The notes under the pieces: model-generated | What the model saw: the letters and a program-made list of their open reading frames with translations, nothing else | Databases searched by the model: none | What the model was told of the DNA's origin: nothing | In this document: one piece after another, positions 52,556 to 60,251 of the stretch | Layout: every line of letters begins with the position of its first letter | How positions within the stretch are numbered: the stretch's first letter is position 1 | Assembly: GCA_002381185.1 (NCBI GenBank) | Contig: DFOA01000038.1 | Location: 1 to 64,000 of the forward strand | Source: Firmicutes bacterium UBA3553 | GTDB lineage: Bacteria; Bacillota; Clostridia; Tissierellales; Sedimentibacteraceae | Direction: 5' to 3' | DNA: 64,000 nt | Position numbers and translations under genes: made by a program

Positions 52556-52571
52556 TTATAATAATAAAAAA

Positions 52572-52600
52572 TCCCGGACATCATGATATGACGCCCGGAT
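52572..52600 (-). terminator. Terminator downstream of small peptide gene
   Basis: TCCGGGC / GTCCGGGA-type stem followed by TTTTTTATT on the minus strand; third relative of the amidase terminator. Confidence 0.65.
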
Positions 52601-52714
52601 ATATAGAAAAGGTGTACTATTATGCAGTTGTTATGATTAACAGCCTGCACTATCCTATGCTTGTACATGCTACACGTTACATTGTAGGGTAAATGGTGTC
52701 AATTCCAAGTGCAT

Positions 52715-52819
52715 TTATTCTTTAGAAATATGGTTCAATAATTTATCTAACCCAAGTTTTAACACATTAACAGCATATTTTATTAATCCTCGAATTGTAT
52801 AATTATTATTCTCCGCCAT
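52715..52819 (-). CDS. 34-aa amphipathic peptide
   Basis: MAENNNYTIRGLIKYAVNVL then KLGLDKLLNHISKE. The ATG has an excellent GGGGGTGAAG site upstream. The sequence can form one amphipathic helix with Lys and Leu/Val faces. A motif ATGCTTGTACA found downstream also follows the amidase and its fragment. Could be a small holin-like, toxin-like or bacteriocin-like peptide; not recognised. Confidence 0.5.
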   Translation of the reverse strand: MAENNNYTIRGLIKYAVNVLKLGLDKLLNHISKE

Positions 52820-52902
52820 TTTCTTCACCCCCGGTGATATCATATGCTTGTACACTCCATAGGTGATATTACACAGGTATACGGCATTAATTCCGCTGCC
52901 AG

Positions 52903-53034
52903 TTACTTACAAGCCTCTGCCAATTTCATCAACAGAGCTTCACCATACCTATAAAATCTTAAGTACTTCATTGTGTTGTCATCCAGTCCGGCTTTCTCCT
53001 GAACAATTTTTTCCGCTTCTTTAATCGTCAAAAA
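52903..53034 (-). pseudogene. Endolysin C-terminal fragment
   Basis: The minus strand encodes LTIKEAEKIVQEKAGLDDN and the following MKYLRFYRYGEALLMKLAEACK, then stop. This is nearly the same as the last 43 residues of the endolysin at 31361. It is joined directly to the integrase remnant at 53036, a recombination or deletion junction. Confidence 0.8.
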
Positions 53035-53035
53035 T

Positions 53036-53266
53036 TTAAGAAGGTCATGGAAAGGGTTATTACAAAGAGCCGAAATTCCATACAGAAAATTTCATGCTCT
53101 TAGGCACACTTTTGCCACTACATTGCTGAAGAACAGAGTCGATATACTAGCTGTATCAAGGCTGTTAGGACATTCCATTATAAAGACCACAGAAATATAT
53201 TTACATGTATTGAAAGATATGAATATAGAAGCAACATTGGTTTTAGATGATGTATTCAGTCAATAA
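53036..53266 (+). pseudogene. Tyrosine recombinase (integrase) C-terminal remnant
   Basis: The plus strand frame reads SWKGLLQRAEIPYRKF, HALRHTFATTLLKN, RLLGHSIIKTTEIYLHV and ends LDDVFSQ. It contains the H-x-x-R box, the LGH motif and the catalytic Tyr of phage integrases. About 76 codons remain; the N-terminal two thirds are gone. It faces tRNA-Arg 118 bp away, as an integrase next to its attachment site would. Confidence 0.87.
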
Positions 53267-53271
53267 ATAAC

Positions 53272-53302
53272 AAAAGAACCTGCTTTACATGTAGGTTCTT
53301 TT
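53272..53302 (+). terminator. Terminator after integrase remnant
   Basis: AAAAGAACCT / AGGTTCTTTT stem with an 11-nt loop. Confidence 0.75.
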
Positions 53303-53383
53303 CATTATTTTTTCAAACTGGCGAATAATTGGCGAATTGAATTTTCATCAACTCATTTTATCCGCTACAGCTATTGCAATTAC

Positions 53384-53456
53384 TGAACCATGAGGGATTC
53401 GAACCCCCGACGCCTAGATTCGAAGTCTAGCACTCTATCCACTGAGCTAATGGTCC
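53384..53456 (-). tRNA. tRNA-Arg (anticodon TCG)
   Basis: 73-nt cloverleaf on the minus strand. Acceptor GGACCAT / ATGGTTC with one G-U pair, D stem GCTC/GAGT, anticodon stem CTAGA/TCTAG with loop CTTCGAA (anticodon TCG, decodes CGA), T arm GGGGG-TTCGAAT-CCCTC. The 3' CCA is not encoded. Its 3' end faces the integrase remnant and is a likely attachment site. Confidence 0.95.
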
Positions 53457-53673
53457 ATGACTTATCAATTATATTACATTTAATTAAAAATATCAATAGT
53501 TTATAAATAATTTTCCTTCTATTTTAACTCAGCTATTGCATAAACGGGCCCTCAAGCCACATTGTAACTTGTTGACCCGTTTTACAAAATGTACAGGTTG
53601 TTATTTTAAGCTACCGATTAGAATTTCAGGTTTTCTTTTTATTCTCCTTTTGATATAAATCAGCATTGATGCC

Positions 53674-54249
53674 TTATAATGGCTCAAATCCAAAATACCT
53701 TAATATGCCTAAATAAATACCATACGCAATATTCCATTGCTGGTCTCTTAATATAAGAGAGTCATGATAATTTGTCAAATAGCCCATTTCAACTAATACT
53801 GCCGGCATATTTGTTCTTCGAAGTACATATAAGGATTGGTTTTCTCTTATACCATTATCATTAAGGTCTGTTACCTGGGTTATCCCATTCATAATCTGCT
53901 GAGCTAACCAGTTTGCCTGGGTGTTATATCGATAAATATACATTTCTGCACCGTTAATGTTTGGATTTTGATTTGCATTTGCATGGATACTTATAAAATA
54001 ATCTGCAGGCCATTCATTTGCCAGACGTACTCTTTCAGCAAGGCTGGTTGTGTTATTTGTTCCTAATACTGTAGTTGGCGTAGGCCTTGATAATCTAGCC
54101 TCAAATCTATAGTCATTGTTCAGCATATTTGCAAGATAAACGCCGACTTGGTACGTGATATTTTCTTCTATTAACCCATTGCCCCTGGCGCCTGTATTAT
54201 GAAACCCTGTTGGATTATGGCCTTGATCTATAAATATTTTAATAGCCAA
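53674..54249 (-). CDS. N-acetylmuramoyl-L-alanine amidase (amidase_3)
   Basis: 191-aa single-domain zinc amidase. Ligands: His in IDQGHNPTG, Glu in GLIEENITYQV, His in SIHANANQNP, catalytic Glu in VLVEMGYLTNYHD. No signal peptide, as in CwlC/CwlD-like or phage enzymes. Independent of the tail locus endolysin (different length and sequence). Possibly a mother-cell lytic enzyme of sporulation. Confidence 0.9.
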   Translation of the reverse strand: MAIKIFIDQGHNPTGFHNTGARGNGLIEENITYQVGVYLANMLNNDYRFEARLSRPTPTTVLGTNNTTSLAERVRLANEWPADYFISIHANANQNPNINGAEMYIYRYNTQANWLAQQIMNGITQVTDLNDNGIRENQSLYVLRRTNMPAVLVEMGYLTNYHDSLILRDQQWNIAYGIYLGILRYFGFEPL

Positions 54250-54395
54250 AAAATCACTTCCTTTTAAATTATACTTTATATATTTTACTCTTGTTTATAT
54301 AGAACGTTACAAATATGTAAATAAATAGTAATACCGGATTTAATCATGAATAATATCCCAGTTTATAGTAATACTAAAATAAAAAGGAGGTTTGT

Positions 54396-54716
54396 ATGAA
54401 AGGAATAGTATTTTTTGTTGTTTTGGTATTATTAGTATCTTTAATTGGATTTGCTACTAATCCTTCTTATGAAGATTACAAGGAATGGTACAAGACTCAG
54501 AACTATGAGGATGCTGAAGCTTCTACTAAATTAGAAAAATCAGTTGTTGGATTAGTATCAGATTTTGTGGCAGACAGTACTGTTGTGAGGGATGACTACA
54601 AGGTTTGCAGCTTGTATACTATGAATAGTGACAAATATAATTACAAGGTAATAGGTGCTTTTAATAATTTCTTTGTTTTAGAAAATAAAGACATAGAAGC
54701 TGTTGCAAAACAATGA
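54396..54716 (+). CDS. Small secreted/membrane-anchored protein (DUF4359-like)
   Basis: 106 aa. One N-terminal hydrophobic segment (VFFVVLVLLVSLIGFATN) then NPSYEDYKEWYKTQNYEDAE, similar to DUF4359. AGGAGG precedes the ATG. Function unknown. Confidence 0.65.
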   Translation: MKGIVFFVVLVLLVSLIGFATNPSYEDYKEWYKTQNYEDAEASTKLEKSVVGLVSDFVADSTVVRDDYKVCSLYTMNSDKYNYKVIGAFNNFFVLENKDIEAVAKQ

Positions 54717-54750
54717 TTAAATCTAGAAAAGGGTTTACTTACAGAAAATA

Positions 54751-54777
54751 AAAAGGTTGATTAACCTTTTTATTTTT
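54751..54777 (+). terminator. Terminator
   Basis: AAAAAGGTT / AACCTTTTT stem with a short loop followed by ATTTTT. Confidence 0.85.
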
Positions 54778-54850
54778 ATAATTTTCCAAAAAATGTTTGC
54801 ATAGTTAATATCAGTATGATAGTATTATTTATGTAAAAATACAAATTTAA

Positions 54851-54963
54851 CTTCAACCGATAATGGCAAAGCTAATGAAAATTAGTGACGCAAAGCTAAA
54901 GGGCCTTTAAACTGGCAGCCAGCTACCGAAAGGAGTTTTTTATTTCCTTCATATAGGTTGAAG
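54851..54963 (+). ncRNA. Cyclic-di-GMP-I (GEMM) riboswitch
   Basis: The GEMM-I core is visible in order: GGCAAAGC, a P2 stem GCTAAT/ATTAGT with a GAAA tetraloop, GACGCAAAGCTAAAGGGCCT, then GGCAGCCAGCTACCGA. An outer stem CTTCAACC (54851-54858) / GGTTGAAG (54956-54963) encloses it. It lies 20 nt upstream of the secreted protein gene at 54984, with its ribosome binding site directly after, so control may be translational or transcriptional. Confidence 0.92.
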
Positions 54964-54983
54964 AATAATGGAGGTTAATAAGA

Positions 54984-55364
54984 ATGAACAAAAGATTTAA
55001 AAAAGCAGTATCAGTAGTTTTTATTATGATCAGCCTGATGACATTATTCGGACCTGTTGCATTAGCAAGCGAAACAATCAGTCAGGCGCTTTTGAAACAA
55101 ATCGATCAAACTAATGATTATATCTATAAAGAGATCGATAAGGCTGTAGAGAAAGCAAATAAAGTAGATCAAAAGAACATGAGCGAACGGGAAAAAGATA
55201 AAGCACTTGACAAAATAATTGATGATCTGCTTGAAAAAACAGAAAAAAAAGTAGATAAATTAATTGAAAGGGCCGCTAAAGAAGGGGTTGTACTCGAAAA
55301 GTTCTACATTGAGGTAAAAATACTTGACAGAATAGTCTTAGTAGACCCATGCTATGCGCATTAA
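54984..55364 (+). CDS. Small secreted helical protein under c-di-GMP riboswitch
   Basis: 126 aa with a Sec signal peptide (MNKRFKKAVSVVFIMISLMT, cleavage after ALA). The mature part is almost entirely charged alpha-helix (Lys/Glu/Asp-rich, DKIIDDLLEKTEKKVDKLIE) ending in VDPCYAH. Not recognised. Riboswitch control suggests a surface or matrix role in the motile-sessile switch. Confidence 0.85.
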   Translation: MNKRFKKAVSVVFIMISLMTLFGPVALASETISQALLKQIDQTNDYIYKEIDKAVEKANKVDQKNMSEREKDKALDKIIDDLLEKTEKKVDKLIERAAKEGVVLEKFYIEVKILDRIVLVDPCYAH

Positions 55365-55376
55365 TAAGAATCTGAT

Positions 55377-55403
55377 TTAAGGAGAGATGGTATCTCTCCT
55401 TAA
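55377..55403 (+). terminator. Terminator
   Basis: TTAAGGAGAGAT / ATCTCTCCTTAA perfect 12-bp stem, 3-nt loop, then ATTTATTT. Confidence 0.8.
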
Positions 55404-55531
55404 ATTTATTTAATTGAGCATTATATGGTAAAATCTCATCAAATTAACTTTCTTATTCTTACATATATTAAGATTTATTTTTTTTAATAATGTGATATAA
55501 TATATTATAAATCTGCTTAGGGAGTAATTAT

Positions 55532-56440
55532 ATGGAAGGCTTATATATTTGCAAAGATAATAAATATATCGATCAAGTCAGAGGCACTTCAATACTGAGC
55601 CTGCTTGCGAAAAAAGATAACCTCGAAATAATGCTATATGAATTTAAGGCTGAAAGGCCTAATAGTATCACTCCCGGAGACACCCCAGATTTAATGGAGT
55701 TTTATTACATATTGGAAGGTTCTATCGTTATCGGAAATAAAGATAATAATGTTAATATGTCTAAAGGTGATTATTTTTATGTTCAAAACATAAAAGAAAC
55801 TGTTCCGTTTCGAACAGTGTCTGATACTAAAATGCTATACATAACATCTCAGCCGGTTTATAACCTTTTATATGCATATACTGATGAATTACGGAATCTT
55901 TTGGACAAGTCCGAGGCAAAAGACATATATACTCATAAGCACAGCAATCGAGTTCAGGATTATTCAGTAAAAATTGCAAGCAAACTCAGTCTGTCCGGCG
56001 AAATTAATTATGCCCTGGCTCTGGCGTCACTTTTTCATGACATAGGAAAATGCTTTATTCCTGACGAAATTTTAAACAAGCCTTCCAGACTCAGTGACTT
56101 TGAATTTGATTACATTAAAAAGCATAGCACTTACAGTTCGGAGCTTTTGAGCGGAAAATTCATAGAAGATATCTCAAAAATTGTAGAGCAGCATCATGAA
56201 AGATTGGATGGCTCCGGTTATCCAAATGGTTTAAATGGTGATGAAATTCGTATTGAGGCGAAGATTATTGCAGTAGCTGATTCTTATGACGCAATGACAT
56301 CCGACAGGGCTTATCGCAATGCATTAACGCCTGAAGCCGCAATGAATGAACTAAAATCTTTTATCGGCAAACTTTATGATAAAAATGTTGTTCTTGCTTT
56401 TGAACAAATATTACATGATGAAGGTATTCTAAAAAATTAG
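55532..56440 (+). CDS. Cupin/HD-GYP-domain protein, putative c-di-GMP phosphodiesterase
   Basis: 302 aa. Residues about 30-110 form a cupin (FYYILEGSIVIGNKDNNV, MSKGDYFYVQ). Residues about 130-300 form an HD-GYP domain: HSNRVQDYS, ASLFHDIGKCFIPDEIL, IVEQHHERLDGSGYPNGL (HHE and GSGYP), IIAVADSYDAMTSDRAYR. Likely hydrolyses c-di-GMP with the cupin sensing a small molecule. Lies 168 bp downstream of the riboswitch gene. Confidence 0.9.
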   Translation: MEGLYICKDNKYIDQVRGTSILSLLAKKDNLEIMLYEFKAERPNSITPGDTPDLMEFYYILEGSIVIGNKDNNVNMSKGDYFYVQNIKETVPFRTVSDTKMLYITSQPVYNLLYAYTDELRNLLDKSEAKDIYTHKHSNRVQDYSVKIASKLSLSGEINYALALASLFHDIGKCFIPDEILNKPSRLSDFEFDYIKKHSTYSSELLSGKFIEDISKIVEQHHERLDGSGYPNGLNGDEIRIEAKIIAVADSYDAMTSDRAYRNALTPEAAMNELKSFIGKLYDKNVVLAFEQILHDEGILKN

Positions 56441-56478
56441 CCTTTACAATTAATTTTATTTATTTTTTGAATATAAAG

Positions 56479-56504
56479 GCCGGTTAAATGCAATTTTAAC
56501 CGGC
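56479..56504. terminator. Bidirectional terminator
   Basis: GCCGGTTAAA / TTTAACCGGC perfect stem between convergent genes, with AT-rich flanks. Confidence 0.75.
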
Positions 56505-56521
56505 TATTTATAAGATCCTGC

Positions 56522-57496
56522 TTATTTCAAAATCCTGCTCATTAAGCTTAAAAAATTCTTATAACTGATTTTATCGATATCTTCTTTAGAAAATCCTCTT
56601 TCTGATAATTTATTTATTAAGTTGCCGGCTTTTGATATATCCTCCAACCCAATTGTACCCTTATAGGCATCCGTTGTAAAACTGTCTGTAGTATCACCTT
56701 CCAGATATTCAAAGAAGTCAAAACCAAGAGCTATATGGTCTGTTCCAATTAAACCTGCTATGTGTTCTATATGATTTATCAGGTAGTCAACCGTCATCTT
56801 ATCATCCTCAAAACTGATAAACTCATTAAAAGAATTTATTCCGATTAATCCTTTTTTCTCCCCTATTGCCCTGATTTGGTCATCATTTAAGTTTCTCGGA
56901 ACATTGCATAACTCCCTGCAGTTTGAATGTGAAGCTATAAATGGAACAGATGTTTCATTATAAATATCCCAGAATGTTTTATCATTTGCATGTGATACAT
57001 CAAGAATTATACCTAGTTCATTCATTATTTTTACCGCTTCTTTACCTTTTGCAGTCAAGCCCCTGTCTTGGTCTCCTTTGACACCTGTCGCCAAGGCATT
57101 TTGTTCATTCCATGTAAGTGTAGCATGCCTGAACCCAAATTGATACAGAGCATACAAACTTTCTACATTATCTTCTATACAGCTTAACCCTTCCAGTCCC
57201 AGCAAGACTGCCAGTTTATTCTCTGATGCCGCCCTATAGAAGTCATCCGTATTGTATACTACCTTTAAAAAATCACGGCTTTCCCACAACTCGCAACCCA
57301 TAGCTTTTATGCTTTCAACAAGTCTTTCTTTAGGCCTCTGGTCATGTGGCGGATCTGCCCAGATAACAAATATTCCGCCCGACATTCCACCTTTTTTAAA
57401 TTTATTTAAATGGTCTGTCCTGATAACAGCTCTCTTACCTAAGCCTCTTTTTATTGTAACATCTGTCCATATATCTCCATGAATATCTATCAGCAT
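56522..57496 (-). CDS. Membrane dipeptidase (M19 family)
   Basis: 324-aa zinc dipeptidase. Metal-binding residues: His and Asp of the N-terminal DIHGDIW, Glu in LLGLEGLSCI, His in ILDVSHANDKTFWD and in PFIASHSNCREL, Asp in IALGFDFFEYLEG. Cleaves dipeptides, often with D-amino acids. Downstream of the DUF819 permease by 42 nt, so likely one operon for peptide use. Confidence 0.9.
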   Translation of the reverse strand: MLIDIHGDIWTDVTIKRGLGKRAVIRTDHLNKFKKGGMSGGIFVIWADPPHDQRPKERLVESIKAMGCELWESRDFLKVVYNTDDFYRAASENKLAVLLGLEGLSCIEDNVESLYALYQFGFRHATLTWNEQNALATGVKGDQDRGLTAKGKEAVKIMNELGIILDVSHANDKTFWDIYNETSVPFIASHSNCRELCNVPRNLNDDQIRAIGEKKGLIGINSFNEFISFEDDKMTVDYLINHIEHIAGLIGTDHIALGFDFFEYLEGDTTDSFTTDAYKGTIGLEDISKAGNLINKLSERGFSKEDIDKISYKNFLSLMSRILK

Positions 57497-57538
57497 AAAA
57501 CCCTCCGTGTTTTATGACGCTTCCAACCGAACCCTATT

Positions 57539-58750
57539 CTATAGAAGCGGTGTCAAATTACCCATAAAAATTCCAAGATAGTTTCCTATTATATATCCAA
57601 ATATACCCGCTAAAACTATTGGGCCTATTAGTTTATTCCACCCCTTAGCAATAGCCATTGCTGCAGCTGTCGTAGGGCCGCCTATATTGGCATTTGAGCA
57701 AAGTAAGATTTCTTCAAGTGAAAAATTAAATAGTTTTCCCAGCACTAATGATATAATCATGTTTATTGCAACTATAATAAAAGTAAATACCAGTAATAAC
57801 GGTGCTTGAGACAAAATAACAGGAATTGATGCCGGAACGCCTATTACCACAAGAAAAATATAAATTAAAAATGTTCCTATTTCCTGGGCACCATGAATAT
57901 TGCTTATAAAATTAGGTGCATATGTAGCTAGCAGCATAGTAAATGTCGTTATTAAAAGATATTTATTTCCCAAGAAGCCATTAAATAAATTAAGCACAAA
58001 ATTTCCTGTTGGAATTACACTTGCCAGCACTGCAGATATTTCAGTTGAAATCCAAACTATAATAAAAGCTATTGCTACAGCAAATGAAATATCTCTTAAG
58101 GAAATGTCCTTTCTTCCCCAATATTTAGCAGCCAAAGTTTCGCCTTCTTCTTTATTTACATTTTCATTTACAGCATCGATGTGAGGATGTTTGAATTTTC
58201 TCATGAAGAAGTTGATTGATGGTATTGCCAGCAATACAAAGAAATATACTGCCATTAATAAATTGTCCGCAACCGTAAGTGCTGATATCCATTCTTCTCC
58301 GGTTCCGAATGATTCAGCCATTGCTGCAAAGTTTACTCCTCCGCCTATATAAGAGCCTGTCATCATAGCTGCCATTTTGTATAAGTCCGGAATGTAGTTT
58401 TTTAGCATCATGAATGCTAACAAAACACCTACTATTGTACCTATTGAGCTTAATAGAAACATTATTAAAACTCTTCCGCTTTCACGCCAAATCTTTTTAA
58501 TGTTAGCATCAAACAACAATAAAGGAATAGCTAAAGGAACTACATATCCCCAAACAACATCATATGTAGGTGCCGCTGTGGGGATTATGTTGAAGTTTGC
58601 TAACAACATGGCCGCTACCAGTCCTATAATTGCTCCGGTTACCTTTGATGCCCATTTATAATTTTGTTCTAAATAAATACTTATTGCTGCAATACCAATC
58701 AATATTGACCATAAAGCCCACGTATTATCCGCGCTTATCAAAGTACTCAC
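57539..58750 (-). CDS. DUF819-family membrane protein
   Basis: 403-aa polytopic protein with about 11 hydrophobic segments; ANIGGPTTAAAMAIAKGW near the C-terminus is the DUF819 (YjcL) signature. A transporter-like protein of unknown substrate. With the following dipeptidase it may take up or export peptides. Confidence 0.85.
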   Translation of the reverse strand: MSTLISADNTWALWSILIGIAAISIYLEQNYKWASKVTGAIIGLVAAMLLANFNIIPTAAPTYDVVWGYVVPLAIPLLLFDANIKKIWRESGRVLIMFLLSSIGTIVGVLLAFMMLKNYIPDLYKMAAMMTGSYIGGGVNFAAMAESFGTGEEWISALTVADNLLMAVYFFVLLAIPSINFFMRKFKHPHIDAVNENVNKEEGETLAAKYWGRKDISLRDISFAVAIAFIIVWISTEISAVLASVIPTGNFVLNLFNGFLGNKYLLITTFTMLLATYAPNFISNIHGAQEIGTFLIYIFLVVIGVPASIPVILSQAPLLLVFTFIIVAINMIISLVLGKLFNFSLEEILLCSNANIGGPTTAAAMAIAKGWNKLIGPIVLAGIFGYIIGNYLGIFMGNLTPLL

Positions 58751-58899
58751 AAATATACCCCCTATATATATATTTGATATAATATATTCACTTTTAAAAA
58801 AATATATTACTGAAATCTGAACGACTTAGCTTGCACCAGAAAGTATGCAAACAAAACAATAATAAAATTACCTATTACGACAAAAATTCAAAAAGTCTA

Positions 58900-58949
58900 T
58901 TGACAATAGCATTAACATATGTTACTGTTAACATATGTTAATGCTATTG
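58900..58949 (+). promoter_or_regulatory. PadR promoter and long palindromic operator
   Basis: A perfect inverted repeat with 21-bp arms (58904-58924 and 58929-58949) and a 4-nt centre. Each arm contains its own palindrome TTAACATATGTTA. A TTGACA (58900-58905) and TACTGT (58923-58928) at 17-bp spacing place the palindrome over the promoter. Very likely the autorepression site of the PadR gene that follows. Confidence 0.8.
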
Positions 58950-58958
58950 GAGGTAAAT

Positions 58959-59507
58959 ATGTCAATTAATTATGCTATTTTAGGGATACTAAGCTACAAA
59001 TCTTATACAGGTTATGATATAAAAAAGATAATTCAGGATTCAACATTCATGTATTGGTCAGGTAATAATAATCAAATATATAAATCTTTGATTGAACTTT
59101 TAGATGAAGATTTAGTTACCAGCGAAATACAACATCAAGAAAGTTCTCCATCAAAAAAAATTTATACAATTACAGATAAAGGATTAATTAAATTAAAAAA
59201 TTGGATTCTTTCTGAACCAAGTCTTCCTGAGTTCAAAAACATGTTTCTTGTACAGATGGCATGGTCTGACTCGCTTAGCAGTGAAGAATTGAATGAATTA
59301 TTAGCAAAATACGAAAATGATATTAAAACACAGATAATAATGCAGAAAGAAAAAAGAGTGAGAGATGCTTTTAAACCCAATAGAACAACAAGAGAATTTC
59401 GTTTGTGGGATTTAATTTATGACAATATAATTTCTTCCTATGAAAATGAATTAATCTGGATACAAAAAGTTAAAAGAATGCTCATCAGCACTGAAGGAGG
59501 AGAATGA
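58959..59507 (+). CDS. PadR-family transcriptional regulator
   Basis: 182 aa (ATG 58959 with GGAGG upstream). N-terminal winged helix MSINYAILGILSYKSYTGYD, IYKSLIELLDEDLV, KKIYTITDKGLIKLKNW; C-terminal helical dimerisation region. PadR proteins repress phenolic-acid or multidrug genes and are released by ligand. Operon with the DUF4180 gene (gap of 1 nt). Confidence 0.9.
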   Translation: MSINYAILGILSYKSYTGYDIKKIIQDSTFMYWSGNNNQIYKSLIELLDEDLVTSEIQHQESSPSKKIYTITDKGLIKLKNWILSEPSLPEFKNMFLVQMAWSDSLSSEELNELLAKYENDIKTQIIMQKEKRVRDAFKPNRTTREFRLWDLIYDNIISSYENELIWIQKVKRMLISTEGGE

Positions 59508-59508
59508 A

Positions 59509-59871
59509 ATGGATTACAAGGTAATAGAAAAATACGGAAAGAAATATATTGAAGTGAAATCTTCTAGTGTAAAAATTAATTCTGAGCAAGATGCGTTGGA
59601 TTTAATATCTTTATGTTTTGAACATGGTATAAATATTATGGTTATAAATGATACAGTACTGTCTGATGATTTTTTCAATCTAAAAACAGGCATTGCCGGG
59701 GCAATCATTCAAAAACTTGTAAATTACAGCATTAAAACCGGAATTGTAATTTTAAATGAGCGAGATGTTAATGAAAGATTTAAGGAATTCGCTTTAGAAG
59801 CAAACAAAGGGAATAATTTCAGGATATTTTATAATTCATCTGACACAGAAAAGTGGATTTCAATATTATAA
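59509..59871 (+). CDS. DUF4180 protein
   Basis: 120 aa, STAS-like alpha/beta fold with IMVINDTVLSDDFFNLKTG and AGAIIQKLVNYSIKTGIV. DUF4180 is regularly paired with PadR regulators. Starts 1 nt after padR (ATGAAATG overlap region). Role unknown. Confidence 0.85.
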   Translation: MDYKVIEKYGKKYIEVKSSSVKINSEQDALDLISLCFEHGINIMVINDTVLSDDFFNLKTGIAGAIIQKLVNYSIKTGIVILNERDVNERFKEFALEANKGNNFRIFYNSSDTEKWISIL

Positions 59872-59987
59872 TTAAAGAATTATCAATATAACATTAAATT
59901 CTTATTTTATTTGTATAATTTACCAAAATAAAAGCTGTAATTAAACAAATAATAAATTATATAAATTTAAAATAAGGAAGGGTGTTT

Positions 59988-60191
59988 ATGAACAAAGTAC
60001 ATTATACTGTATCAAGACTGCAAAACAACAATATGAAGACTCAGTTAAAAAATGTCTTGAAAGATATTGAAGGAGTCAGTATGGTTAATATAGATATGGG
60101 CAGAGGCTCTGTAGAAGTTGGTTATGATGATGCAACCGATGTAGATTTAATTAGACAATGCATCGAAGATGTCGGATGTAAAATTGAATAA
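59988..60191 (+). CDS. HMA-like small protein without CxxC
   Basis: 67 aa with the beta-alpha-beta pattern of heavy-metal-associated domains (KVHYTVSRLQNNNMKTQLKN, VLKDIEGVSMVNIDMGRGSV, EVGYDDATDVDLIRQCIEDV). The usual metal-binding MxCxxC at the end of strand 1 is replaced by SRLQNNN. The start at ATG 59988 has GGAAGG upstream. Possibly a non-metal relative or a pseudo-chaperone. Confidence 0.75.
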   Translation: MNKVHYTVSRLQNNNMKTQLKNVLKDIEGVSMVNIDMGRGSVEVGYDDATDVDLIRQCIEDVGCKIE

Positions 60192-60210
60192 AAAATCCTC
60201 GCATACTTTA

Positions 60211-60249
60211 AAATCAAAAATAGCACCCAGCAAGTGCTATTTTTGATTT
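60211..60249. terminator. Bidirectional terminator
   Basis: 16-bp arms AAATCAAAAATAGCAC / GTGCTATTTTTGATTT with a 7-nt loop between convergent genes. Confidence 0.85.
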
Positions 60250-60251
60250 AT

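Larger units (their letters stand above)
52203..52557 (+). repeat. Long direct repeat, copy B (Cys-rich gene unit)
   Basis: Second copy of the unit at 30847-31203, same orientation, including leader, gene and terminator. Confidence 0.8.

Noticed and set aside
53560..53585. Terminator near AAACGGG...CCCGTTT (53545-53584)
   Set aside because: The loop is about 30 nt and there is no T run, so a functional terminator is not supported.
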